This document shows positions 1-11,178 of a DNA stretch of 64,000 nucleotides, piece after piece (within the stretch, counting starts at the first letter, position 1; each line of letters begins with the position of its first letter). The notes beneath the pieces are model-generated. The model did no database searches. It saw nothing but the letters and a program-made list of their open reading frames with translations, and was not told the DNA's origin. The translations under genes and the position numbers were made by a program. Source of the DNA: Balanoglossus misakiensis (taxonomy: Eukaryota > Hemichordata); the NCBI GenBank assembly GCA_040954595.2, contig CM082587.2, positions 6,696,001 through 6,760,000 of the forward strand, given 5' to 3'.

Positions 1-309
1 TACTGTTGAATCTGATTAACATGTTATAATAATACTTGGTCTATTTGAAACAGTAAAACGGACTATGCAGACAAAAATTAACAAATTAATAGCTTTTAAT
101 CACAAATGTTACTCTGAAACAACATTGTTTTGGGTAACAAATACATGCACAAATTACAATGTAAGATACCTATTCCTATTTGACTTTATATAATCTACAC
201 TACTATGCTACATGTAGCATACAAAATAAATCTAGCCTGGTTGACAACACACGTAATAATGATACTTACTACATCTAACTGCTAGCATGAAGACTGCATC
301 ACAACTTAC

Positions 310-3300
310 CTGTTCATCTCTGATATCCTTCAGAGTGTAACTGACCACACTGATCCCCATATTGACAAGATCGGAAGAAGCCACTTCAAACACCTGTTTG
401 GAAAACTTCTTCCTGTCTTTGTAGATTTCCTGGGAATAAAAAATATTATACTGTTTTTATTTGCGATTCACTGCAGTATAAAAAGAAGGATGTGATGTTG
501 ACACTTATATAGATGTATTTCATGAGATCGCATCTGTACAGAAATGCAATAATTAACACAGGTGATTTTGTCAAACTTAATCTGTAATGAGTATCATGAA
601 GATTCTATTAATTTTAGGATAAAATTTTATTTCTTTTTCCCCCCTTTGAAATCATGCACACACCTCTACAGTCATGTTACCCATGATGGCACGTTGATGT
701 CCTTCCAGAGTCTCCCTGGCTACTTGCTCGATCTCGCTCGTCCTTTTGCCCAGAAACTGCTGGCAGGCAGCCAGCAACATTTCTTGGTTTTGGCCCTGGA
801 TTTTCACCTACAGGAAGGAAATTGTCAAAACTCTTCATGAAACTTTGAATGATCATAAAGAACACACTTACAATGTACAGTGAAAATCTATATTCGCTCC
901 ATTCCAAGTAACATCAAATTAAACCTGCAAGAACTAACTAACACACTCTCTCACACACACACACTCCCTCCCAAATATACACAAATGCCCCTATACTATT
1001 ATAACATACACATTTTCATTACCCAACATATTTACGTACATGTACATGCTCACATGGTACATTGTAGACTACGATTGAAAATCAACCTTGTCTACGACTG
1101 TACCGTTTATACCATACTCCAACCTCTCTACTAAAATTCCCAACAGCTGTAGATGGTGAGGGGAGGGGGGAGGGGAGGCGTGCAAAAGCAAAACCTTCCA
1201 CAGATTTACAAAGACGATTCATTCACTTTCTGTTTTATACAAATATTACCTTACATGCTGTTGTAACAAAAATGTACATCCATAACAGCCAGATCACCAA
1301 AGCAGCTATGTGCCATTGAATTATGCATTCTCCTAAACTCATGAAAATTTGTCATTTTAACCATTCCCCCCCCCCCCCCCCTATTTTCCAAATATGGGTC
1401 AACCAACATCCTTGAAAACAATGGGATGAAACCAACTGTGTTTGTAAAAGGGTAAAGTGTTTTTTTTTCTCCTTCTTTTCAATGTTTCATCATTTTCACA
1501 GTTTGTTGCTGGTAAGGATTTTTTTATAACATCGTTAGCAGGGCCCCGCACACCACCTACCCAAGTTTGTGTTGTTGCATTACTATTGTGGAAAGGATAC
1601 GCCCTGTGCAAGTTAAAAAAATATTACTTGGGGGGGATTTCTACAAATGTGCAGTCAAACCTATACCTTATGCACACGTACATGCAGTTACGGGATCATT
1701 TTCTATGCTACGCTAATGCACCATAGCATTTCACATCAGCGCAGGAAAAAAAAGGAAAAAAAAAACAAAAAACTAAACTATGTACACTGATCATGACTGA
1801 CATGTATATATGTCACAAACCTGAGCAATGCCAGTGACAGATACAGGTACCCCCAACCTAGTGTAAACGTTTGGGGTATCTATTTTCAAAGTCATCGTGT
1901 TCAGACTCAATCGCTGAAGCTGTTGGACTACCGGCCACACGAAAGCCCGGCCACCGGCGACAAGCAAGGGCCGGGAATAGCAGCACCCTACGGAACAAGT
2001 TATCAAATATTAGTATAAAACGCGGCGTGGGAGAAAAAAAACTAAGACAACACACCTGGGCAATGCCTGTGACCGATATCGGCACCCCTAGCCTAGTGTA
2101 CACGTTTGGCGAGTCAATCTTCAGGGTCATGGTGTTAAGGCTAAGCCGCTGCGACTGTTGGAAGATGGGCCACACAAAAGCACGTCCACCAGATACAAGC
2201 AACGGTCGGGAGTGACAACATCCTACGAAAATCAATAGCATTGGGTAGAAAGCAAACAAAACAAAAAAAACACAGCTTATTACAGGTAGTATGCACCTCT
2301 AAATATAATGGCGAGGGGGGGGGGGGTATCACATGTACAACTTCAAGGATCATTTTAACACAGAAAAAAAGCACACACACATAGTATGGAATAATGAAAA
2401 CGTAACAAGGTTTTATAAGGAAAGTCAAATCAACAATTGCAGTGCATTACACATTCACATCCTGCAAAATAAATTATGTTGCGAGCAATAGACATGACAC
2501 AAAAATGAACATTTCTGAGTATCGCTGTACAAGCACAGTCGGTGGGCGGCATGTTTTCCAAACAACAGAATACACGTATACCAGGCCAGATGGGCAGAAC
2601 AAGATTGACTAAGCATGCAAAAGGATAAAATTCTGAATTTAGATGAATTTATGAGGTGATATTCAACAGTTTAAATGACAGTATAAGCTGATAAATGTGT
2701 CTCAAATTTCAAAGACTCCTTAACTTACAGAGGTTTTGAGCTATTCCTAGTGGGCACTAATGATATACACACACTGTACAATGTACATTCCTAATAACTG
2801 AAGAAAACTAGAAATCTGCCCTTCAAACAGTACAAAAATGTCACTGTTACAACCACAAACACATGAAGTGATCAGTCGATGTGGGATCTTGATAAAAAAC
2901 ACTGTTACATTGCAGCTTGCTAGTACTGTGATGCCAAGATGAATTCAGGTCAAAGTGACATAGGACATAATACAGTGGTGATTCGTAGTCACATGACAGC
3001 CATAGCGAAATGAGTGTACAGTAAACTGGGGTCGAACAAACTTTTAGTGAAACCATACGGTAATAAACAAATTGAATTTGCACTAAAATAATACCGTACA
3101 TAACAACGTATTCAGGTCTGTTAAAACTAATTCCGTATAATCAAAACACACATTGTAAATGAAATACTACACAATGATGGGTATTATCGTTGACGTTGCA
3201 GTGAACTCAATTGCACAATACATGATGTGTAGTGTAGCCTAGTGTACATTTCAGTGACATTCCACACACAAACCCAACCATATCGTTACCACGTCGTATA

Positions 3301-3874
3301 AGCAAATAAATACTCATCGGCCATATAAAATTTCACGTTTAACGACAGAAGGAGAAGAAAACATCGACAGCAGTGGATTTTAAAACGTGCCTTTGCATTC
3401 TTTGGCATTGTAGTGATATATTAGCGAGAGCGAGAAACGGGTGTGTTGTTGTGACTACACCCACATAGTGAACAGTGATATCAACATCATCTCGGCAGAG
3501 CCAGCGATCATGATGTTAATAACATGATCAAGCAACATTTTCAAGTGTCCGAGTGATCAAGTTAATACAACAACTAATCTAATGTAGTAGATTTAGAATA
3601 AACCTTGGATTAATGCATTTTCGAATGCTCTGTACAGTACGGTATTGTTGCTAATGCTATGTAGATTGACTGATTGTATGATGTACATGTATGCACCGAG
3701 CTGATCACACGGGTCACTTTTTCTCCTTGTACAAGATCGCCTTAATCCGTTACCGCACACCACCGAAGAGCGATCGATGGATATATCACCATTTGGAAAA
3801 TGCATTCCCAATATAAGATTTTACCCACCTGACACTACCATCGCCTCGTTTGGCCCGCAAGTTTCGAAACCCAT
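310..3874 (-). CDS. FLOT1: flotillin-1-like, 5' part of gene (exons 1, 2a/2b, 3, 4)
   Basis: Flotillins are SPFH-domain scaffold proteins that coat cholesterol-rich membrane microdomains and act in endocytosis and signalling. Coding exons on the minus strand are: exon 1 3874-3829 ([15 protein letters not shown] plus one base), exon 2a 2222-2056, alternative exon 2b 1987-1821, exon 3 807-664 (begins [20 protein letters not shown], ends GNMTVE) and exon 4 429-310 (begins [20 protein letters not shown], ends DIRDEQ). All joins are GT-AG and keep frame: exon 1 ends in phase 1, either exon 2 restores phase 0, and exons 3 (48 codons) and 4 (40 codons) are phase 0. The order and sequence follow vertebrate flotillin-1 ([14 protein letters not shown], [29 protein letters not shown]). 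About 159 of the usual ~430 residues are here; the coiled-coil half lies beyond the left edge. The start is fixed by the near-invariant N-terminus. The N-terminal FETCG retains the cysteine near the start. Transcription diverges from NUBPL. Confidence 0.93.
1821..1987 (-). CDS. FLOT1: flotillin alternative exon 2b (distal copy)
   Basis: This is a second 167-nt version of exon 2 ([18 protein letters not shown]... to ...[11 protein letters not shown]), with its own acceptor (ending 1988) and donor (starting 1820). Differences from 2a are H/Y, S/A, I/V, F/V, S/L, S/T and I/V. If both copies were spliced in, the frame of 2b would shift and reach TAG after 19 codons. The short intron before it contains TACTAAT, a good branch-point match, about 45 nt from the upstream donor. 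Confidence 0.9.
2056..2222 (-). CDS. FLOT1: flotillin alternative exon 2a (proximal copy)
   Basis: This is a 167-nt exon encoding the start of the SPFH domain ([18 protein letters not shown]... to ...[11 protein letters not shown]). The acceptor ends at 2223 and the donor starts at 2055 (minus strand). It shares 48 of 55 whole codons at the amino-acid level with exon 2b, but 26 of those 48 conserved codons differ synonymously, so the copies are old and both are constrained. Only 68 bp of intron separate it from 2b. Confidence 0.9.
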
Positions 3875-4881
3875 TTTCGCTTGATGTTTTCCCTGCAAAT
3901 CCAAGATGGCCACCGACCTTCTTTACACCTACCACGTACCCACGTTTTACGGAAAATATGAAAGTGTTGATTTTTTCGCAAAGTTTATATTCTTTTGACG
4001 GATTCAACAAGAGAGATCTGTTTAAAATGAATACTAAAACAATGCTAATGACAACGGGTCGTAATGTCTGTAAAATTTTGCTAGAAAGTCAGTCAATGTT
4101 GCATTGTGGGAGAAACTCACTAGGTATGAGGTAATGGAAGAACCTGGGAAAAACGCATCATCCGTGCTGCATATAAAAGTAGTAAATAATAAAGTGTTTG
4201 CTGTCAAAACAAATTCAGTTTGTCTTCAGTCGAAAATATTCCTATTCCCTTAAAATATACCAACCCCATTTTAACGCACATTTCCATGATTTGTTTTTTA
4301 CAAGAAAAACTGAAATCCTACATACACACCTTTGGTGTCTTTCAAACTTTATAATGAGAGAATTATTAAATTACAAAATCAATGAAATAGTAACTCATTC
4401 TCATATATTTACATACGGTCATTCATCAGATAGGCGAAGTTTTAATTTTACCAACAAATTTCAAAAGACGGTGGAGTTTTGTTGACGAGAAAGCATGCTT
4501 ATCATTGTGACCAAGTTGTGGAACTTCTCGGGTGAGATGGGTACAGTCATGTATTGACAATCCACGCGCTCGCATTCCCCATGTTATTTTAGATGCATCA
4601 CTACAGTCCGTTAAAACAAGAAAAGAGGGGTGCTTTTCCACGAATACAGCCCGAAAGGATTGCTTTTTACAAGTCTTGTCGGATACTCAAAGTACACTGT
4701 TGTAAAGTCAAAGTCTGCTAAGTAAAACAGGTACGCGTCATCATCACTAATCCACTTCTCTTGACATAGAGGGCGCTGTTTAACAAACAGCTGTACGTTG
4801 ATTTCATGTGTTGTTGAATCGGTGCTGTCGACTTAAATATGACGGTGATATTATGTAGTATATGATTGTATAGTTACAATT
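3875..4881. promoter_or_regulatory. divergent promoter region between flotillin and NUBPL
   Basis: About 1 kb separates the two start codons and no reading frame here looks coding. Both promoters should lie in it. AAGATGGC (3902-3909) and the CTCF-like ACATAGAGGGCGCTG (4764-4778) are visible. The promoter assignment is inferred from gene orientation only. Confidence 0.5.
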
Positions 4882-7800
4882 ATGGGTACGCTTACAGCTA
4901 CAAGAGTTTCAGGTATCATAAAAAGTGTTCTCCGCTCCACATCGGTGACGTATTTAGCCATACTCGGTAGCAGTAGCAGGCGTACGGTGTCATCGCACGA
5001 TAACCCATTTGTAAGTTCTCAAATTCTCTGGCACGTTTTTATGGACGCATACTTCTTGACTGTGAGTGTCATCGGGTCTTGGGGATCAAGAATGTTTTGG
5101 TTTTTGTCAGGGTGAATGAATGGAACGGTACTTGTGCATGTACGTGTGCGTGCGTGCGTGTTTACACGGGCATATGAAGTTGTACACGTGCATGTCACGC
5201 TGAGCTACCCTGTGCGCATGTTCGGTGGGGACAAATGGTACAGCGCCGCCACAGTCAAGAAATGATTTCTAATAATATAATCATCACCTGTCTTCGTTGG
5301 TTTTCTTTCAGGGAATAAATGGTGGTAAAAATCAAACTGAGAGACAGAAGGCAGTTAGTGACAGAAGTAGCAGGGGTTTACCAAAGAAATGGCCGATTGC
5401 CGGTGTGAAACAAGTAATTGTGGTAGCGTCTGGCAAAGGTGGAGTTGGAAAATCGACCACAGCAGGTGTGTTCAACATGAATCTCAAAAAAGTTGTCAAC
5501 TAAAATATTTGCTTGAGTGAATAGAAAATGTTGTTTTGATCTGTTTGACAGTCTGGTTATCTATTTTGTCTCGATAGTAAACTTAGCACTGGGCATATCT
5601 GCAAACAATAAGGTAAGTGTTTCTCACTATACTTGATTTTGGGTTCGAGGAACAACAACATTGTTATCTCACAGGAAAACTCTTCACTACTAGTATGTTG
5701 ATTAGTGACAACTAAACATTTTAGTTTCACAAGGAAAACTGCAAGAACATTGTTGGTTCATAGACCAGCACCATCAATTTCTTCTAGTAAAATTCTAAAA
5801 AGTTTGCCCCCACCAGAACAGCCAGAAGTAAGAATTAAATAAATTTGATAATAGTGTATCACTATGACCTTTTACCCTTGTGCCTGTTGTCAGACATAAA
5901 GGTAAAATAGTTTTATTACCAACCCAAGCAAGTTAGGAAGGAAAAGTTGTCACAGTTATATTTGATGATTATTACTTAGTATATTGTATTTTATAGAACA
6001 AATCGGTTGGAATTTTGGATGCAGATATCTACGGTCCATCAATACCCTGTATGATGAACTTAGCAAATCAACAACCAGAACTCACTTCACGTAGGTTAAA
6101 TCTTTTATGTCGATTTACCATACAAGTTTGAAGCAGATTTAGATTGTAGAAGAAAAATATTAATTTTAATTTTTTCATTTGCGGATCTAAACTAACCATA
6201 CATTGTACATTTGATCATTTGCAGAAAATTTGATGAAACCCCTGGTGAACTTTGGCATTTCATGGTAAGCCATTAGTTTCATGCTGTTCTGTTTTATCTA
6301 TGATACTAATTAGTACACTAGATAAATGTAATGTTACAGATTTTAAAGTACACTGTTATCAAATGAATAATTTTGAGAAATTGATAAAGGAATGATAATG
6401 ATAGGAAGACCAAATTTAATGTATTGTAGGACATTTAGTGTCGTAAATGTTGTTTGCATTGCAGGATGTGATGTTTTTATTTAATCCATTTGGAATTATT
6501 AATCTCAGAAGATTTCCAGCTCAATCCTGTAATTTTTACGTTGACAGCATGTCCATGGGTTTTCTTGTTGATGAGAAGTCACCGATCGTCTGGAGAGGCT
6601 TAATGGTGATGTCAGCGATAGAAAAACTCATCAGGCAGGTCAGTTGAATATTCTAACGATGTCTTGTCTGCAAAAGATCTAGTCATCTTTTACCATGTCT
6701 CTAACTGATAGATGGGAAATGCCCTATTGGCAAATGTCATTGATGTAACTATGTCTGGATACCGGTACTATATAACCATGGATACTGTGTTAGCTTGTGT
6801 CATCATATTTGTATTCTGGGTCCTCATCTGTACGTCCAAATCAGAGGATGGATGTACTGATCGAAAACACATAGTTGATCACATTAGGCACTGAATGGCA
6901 CTGCTACTGTGTGTACTTATCAGATCTACGGTACTTCACATAAAACCTTCACCTTGTTTACTTTGATCAAATGATAAATGTCTTCTCCACGTGCCACAGT
7001 GTAACCTGCAATCGTATGGAAAACACACTCCCTCTTAAGATGTGCTCTTGATTTTATGGAATAGTCACTGTCTTCAATCGGAACTTTGCCAGCTGTGCGT
7101 CTTTAAAAAAGGGACTCGACATGACATCCTTTTGTGACACTAAATGATTGCATGACTTTGAATTCAAGGTTGCTTGCCAGACTGACTGTGTGAATTTTGT
7201 CGGTTTATGCAATGTACACACATGCAAAGTAATGACCAGGTGATCTACGTGTGCCCATAGTTGGCCTGTGGATTATTTTTGACAGATCCTACACAAAAAA
7301 GAAATTAGCACTATAATTCTCAATGGAAATATCTTGCTTTTTTCTTTCAACCAGGTAGCGTGGGGGCCTTTGGATTACCTGATAATTGATATGCCACCAG
7401 GAACGGGGGATACCCAATTGTCTGTGTCACAGCTCATCCCAGTTGCAGGTAAATATGTACCTGTACATAGATATTAATAGTCTCTGAAGTTGGCTTTGGA
7501 AATTTCCTGATTATTCTTTGGGCGAGTTGCTTTTCTCAAACAAAAAACAAAGCAATCCTTATGAAAATTTCACCTCATAACAACTCCACCCCCTCTGATT
7601 TAGCCAGGCATTGTTATTGCATTCATCCTACATAGCACCCACATTGACCTATGACCTTTGACCTTAGGTGCTGTTATTGTGTCCACGCCTCAAGATTTAG
7701 CGTTGTTGGATGCCAGACGTGCAGCTGAAATGTTCAGAAAAGTTCACATACCAGTAAGTTTCACCAGAATTTACAAAACCTTAAAGTCTGATTTTATAGA

Positions 7801-8719
7801 TTTGACTTAATTTTGGTCAAACTGGTTTATTCATATCACTATCTTAATTAAGAAGACATATCTTCTTACTACTAAAGTATTTTAATTGGTCAAAGTATCG
7901 CAATACATTATCATAACTGGTACACACCGAAGTAATATCGATGTACACCACTAGAGGACGCTGTTCACAGTTACTGGAATGTTTAATGTTTAATTCAGCA
8001 GACCCTGTATTGGCTATTATTAATGTATATTTTGAGTAATTGTCTTGAAAATAACGTTAATTCAACACCATCATCTTGAACTCACCATCAGTATGTGTAA
8101 TACACAGAGTGTTCCCATTTCTCATTCAGCTTTTAGGGCTCGTACAGAATATGAGCGTGTTTGAATGTCCAAAATGCCACCACCAAACACACATCTTTGG
8201 ACACGATGGTGCTAAACACATCGCCATGGAAATGGGCATTGATATTCTCGGTGAGTTTCTTCACAGATAATCAAGAATGTATGTTTTTTTCTCTGCATTT
8301 CTTCTTACCAGCAGGTATCTGTGTGTGCATGGGTGGATATGTGAACTGCACTAAAGTCTATTTCACTATTTAGTTACTTACTTGTCATTCTGCATGCTTG
8401 CTATTTATATTTGTCATATACATGTATTAGCCATCGATTGACTGAGGACATTTGAGTTAACTATCCCAATAAGGTTCAGGCCATCTTAAACACCACCAAT
8501 AAGCAACATCTAGTGAATTCCAAGACGAATGTTACTATTTTTGCAGGTGATATACCTTTGGACATTGGAATACGAGAAACGTCAGACAGTGGCAAACCAA
8601 TAACAGTGTCAAGACCAGACAGCTCGGTGGCAATGGCGTATTTCAAACTTGCTGATGAGGTCATCAAAAAGTTACCTGAGTATGTCGATCCCCTCGAAAG
8701 TCCCGGAAGAATATCATGA
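4882..8719 (+). CDS. NUBPL: NUBPL, mitochondrial P-loop NTPase for complex I Fe-S assembly
   Basis: NUBPL (Ind1) is a Mrp/NBP35-type P-loop NTPase that delivers Fe-S clusters to respiratory complex I in the mitochondrial matrix. Ten GT-AG exons give a complete 338-residue protein: 4882-5010, 5312-5465, 5578-5612, 5997-6090, 6225-6264, 6548-6638, 7355-7448, 7668-7753, 8130-8250, 8547-8719 (TGA). The first exon is rich in Arg/Ser/Thr with few acidic residues, as expected for a mitochondrial presequence. The Walker A motif GKGGVGKST is in exon 2, the switch LDADIYGPS in exon 4, MSMGFLVDE and [14 protein letters not shown] in exon 6, the Walker B-like [10 protein letters not shown] in exon 7 and the cluster-binding CPKC in exon 9 (VFECPKCHH). 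Order and motifs match vertebrate NUBPL (about 319 residues). A polyadenylation hexamer AATAAA sits at 8820-8825, 101 bp after the stop. Nothing is missing. Confidence 0.97.
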
Positions 8720-8725
8720 TTTTGA

Positions 8726-11178
8726 TTCCATGCAATTGTGACGTCTTCTCTTGGAGAGTTTGTGGCCTAGCTGGTACAAGATACATGTAAGAGGTGACAA
8801 GAAAATGATACCATAGCTAAATAAACATGATGTCTGGTCAATCAAGATATTGGACGAGTAAATGGTAGCCAAGAGCATGGACAAGCTGTGAAGACCATGG
8901 ATAGATAGCTCCGACTTTGGTTAATAGTCAAGACCACAAGATAAGGAAGACAGAAATTTTACATGGTAATGATTGTGGGGTACTGCATGGTTGATGTCAA
9001 TTATTTGTTCATTTGCATATTTAATGAACTTTTATAATTAGTCACAGATTTAATGAAACATGCTACAATTAATTACCTGAACGCACCAGTGGTATAGATA
9101 TTGATCTTATAGGTATTTCAACTGGTCTATGAGACATTGAGTAGTATCTTGTTAATTTGCATATTTAGCAAATGTGAGATTATCGCTCAATATCCGAGTT
9201 GCAAAACCAATTTGAAAACATGATATTGCCTATTTGCACATATCACACCACATACACATGTGCATATTCACTTCACATCTGGTTTTGGCGTCGTAAAGCT
9301 CGGTTCTAGTTTGTGATTTAAGTAATTTCTCGTGTATTTCTGATCGCTATGCGCGAAACTGTTTGAGTCAGGCGAGCAAGATGCTGAAGACTGGTTTGGC
9401 AGTAACTACCCGCATCGCGTTAAGCCCTGCTGAACAGGTTCCGCTCTGATGCATTCGCCATCAACTAGTAATTTGCAACTTAACAAAATACTGATTTAGA
9501 TTCACTGTCAACCCTGGGGATTCCATCAGGCTTCACCTGCCTGACTGGGTCAACATGAACGATAAAGCCTAAGCCCAATCCCCGGGCCTATCAGATGTGC
9601 CATCTGAAATTAGGCTCTGTGTAGGGTGTTTGATGAATGTGCATGGCGCTTTCTGGGAGAGGGGGGGGGGAAGGCAATTTCTTTAGCAATTTTGAAAGAG
9701 CTTTTATTTGCTTTCACCTTCTACCATATCTTTAACTTTTATATCCTTTGTTTTTTATTAAAATTTATTGCGCGCAACACCTCATGGAGACACACATGCC
9801 TTTGGTTTTGAGAACAAGTATTCAAGTATCGGCATTCAATCTCGGGTTGTTGCATTAGGTCCTAAAAAGCACATTGGAAACCAGTATGGTGCATTTAACG
9901 TTCAATCATTTATTTCAAAATCTTACCAAGCCTAAAAAAACTTACATGAAGGCACTTAATGAACTCATTGGCAAGCTCCTCTAACCCTGTTCAAATGCTG
10001 TAAATTCCACAGTCGTCTAAAATTGTTAAATTGTCATGTAACCTACATTGTATTGTGCAGTCTTTTGACATAGAAACTGAAAAAGCGATCTTGGTTAATT
10101 TGTTCATGTTGCTGTCAAATCATTCAAAATTTCACACAAATAAGGCACATAAAATTACTTAAAACATATGGTTTAAATTCAAAGGGTTATACCAGTATTC
10201 ATTAAGATGGCGACCATCAGAGCTATCTGAAAGCACCAACAAACGCAATAAAATGATCATCCCAAACTGTGAATTAAAAAATATGTCTAACAAGAACCAC
10301 GTTATGTTACCTTAGCACCGATAAATAATAATGAATGATTCAAATGTTACAAAAACCTTTGGTTTTACTGTGAAACTAAAACATTAATTTCTTTCCAAAA
10401 CCCAATTAAATTTCGATATGGTTATAACAATTGACACAAATTATGCATAAACAGGCACAATTAAAATATTACTATTCAACTAAATTTTCCTTTATAAATT
10501 AAAGTCAGTGGGCTTATTTATTTTAGATCGGTAAAAAATAAATATACCATCTAGTCTGGAAATCGGAAATTTTGATTATGATATTCATGATGTATTGCTG
10601 TTACGCTGTGCATAGTTTTCAGTTGCGTAGGGTATTATGTAGAGAGAGATAAAATGTAAATAATTTGTAATCTGTTCAATGTTAGTTGTTGAGTGTAACA
10701 TATTCAAAAATAATATTAATGTGACGATATAATATTGAATAAACAAGCCTTACATAAAACCAATGATACAATATATGGTTGCATATAAGATTACATCAGC
10801 GGTAGTTTTCAAAACAATAAAAGGCAACATGGGAGAAAATGGCAGCAAAATATCTAGTGCGTAAAATATGAGGTTTGTTATCGTAGAGTATTGGACCTAT
10901 CTCGAAATGGAATGATTCATAAACGTGTGTCAAAATTTTACAGAATACATCTTTCAGTAGATGTTGCATGCCTATAATTGAGATGGTGAGCATATTGTAT
11001 CTAGAACAAAGTATGAAGGCTTATCGGAATTTATGGTATCATCTGTCAAAGGCAGATGAGGATTCGAAAAAAACATCGAAACTATGGTCTGTAGATATAA
11101 TGTTTTGTCGCGGAAGGTCCCATGAGTTGTGGAGCGTTAGGAGTTCTTCATTTAGTCCGTCATTTTCAATTTCCAATA
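8726..11178. other. convergent intergenic region / 3' UTRs
   Basis: NUBPL ends on the plus strand and the 876-residue membrane protein ends on the minus strand, so this interval must hold both 3' ends. It is AT-rich with no convincing coding frame. A short G-run (9660-9670) and a CCTGGGGATT...CAGGCTTCACCTGCCTG hairpin-like patch near 9513-9545 are the only local structures I see. Confidence 0.5.
8820..8825 (+). terminator. polyadenylation signal of NUBPL
   Basis: This is a canonical AATAAA 101 bp after the NUBPL stop. Other candidates further on cannot be excluded. Confidence 0.5.

Noticed and set aside
34-300. Search for further flotillin exons left of 310
   Set aside because: The 300 bp at the left edge is AT-rich intron sequence with no in-frame flotillin match; the next exon must lie outside the window.
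5129-5200. Alternating purine-pyrimidine run (GTGCATGTACGTGTGCGTGC) in NUBPL intron 1
   Set aside because: It could form Z-DNA but such tracts are common in introns, and nothing links it to function here.
9340-9620. Possible rRNA or structured RNA fragment downstream of NUBPL
   Set aside because: Checked against conserved rRNA core words; no match, only a short local hairpin.
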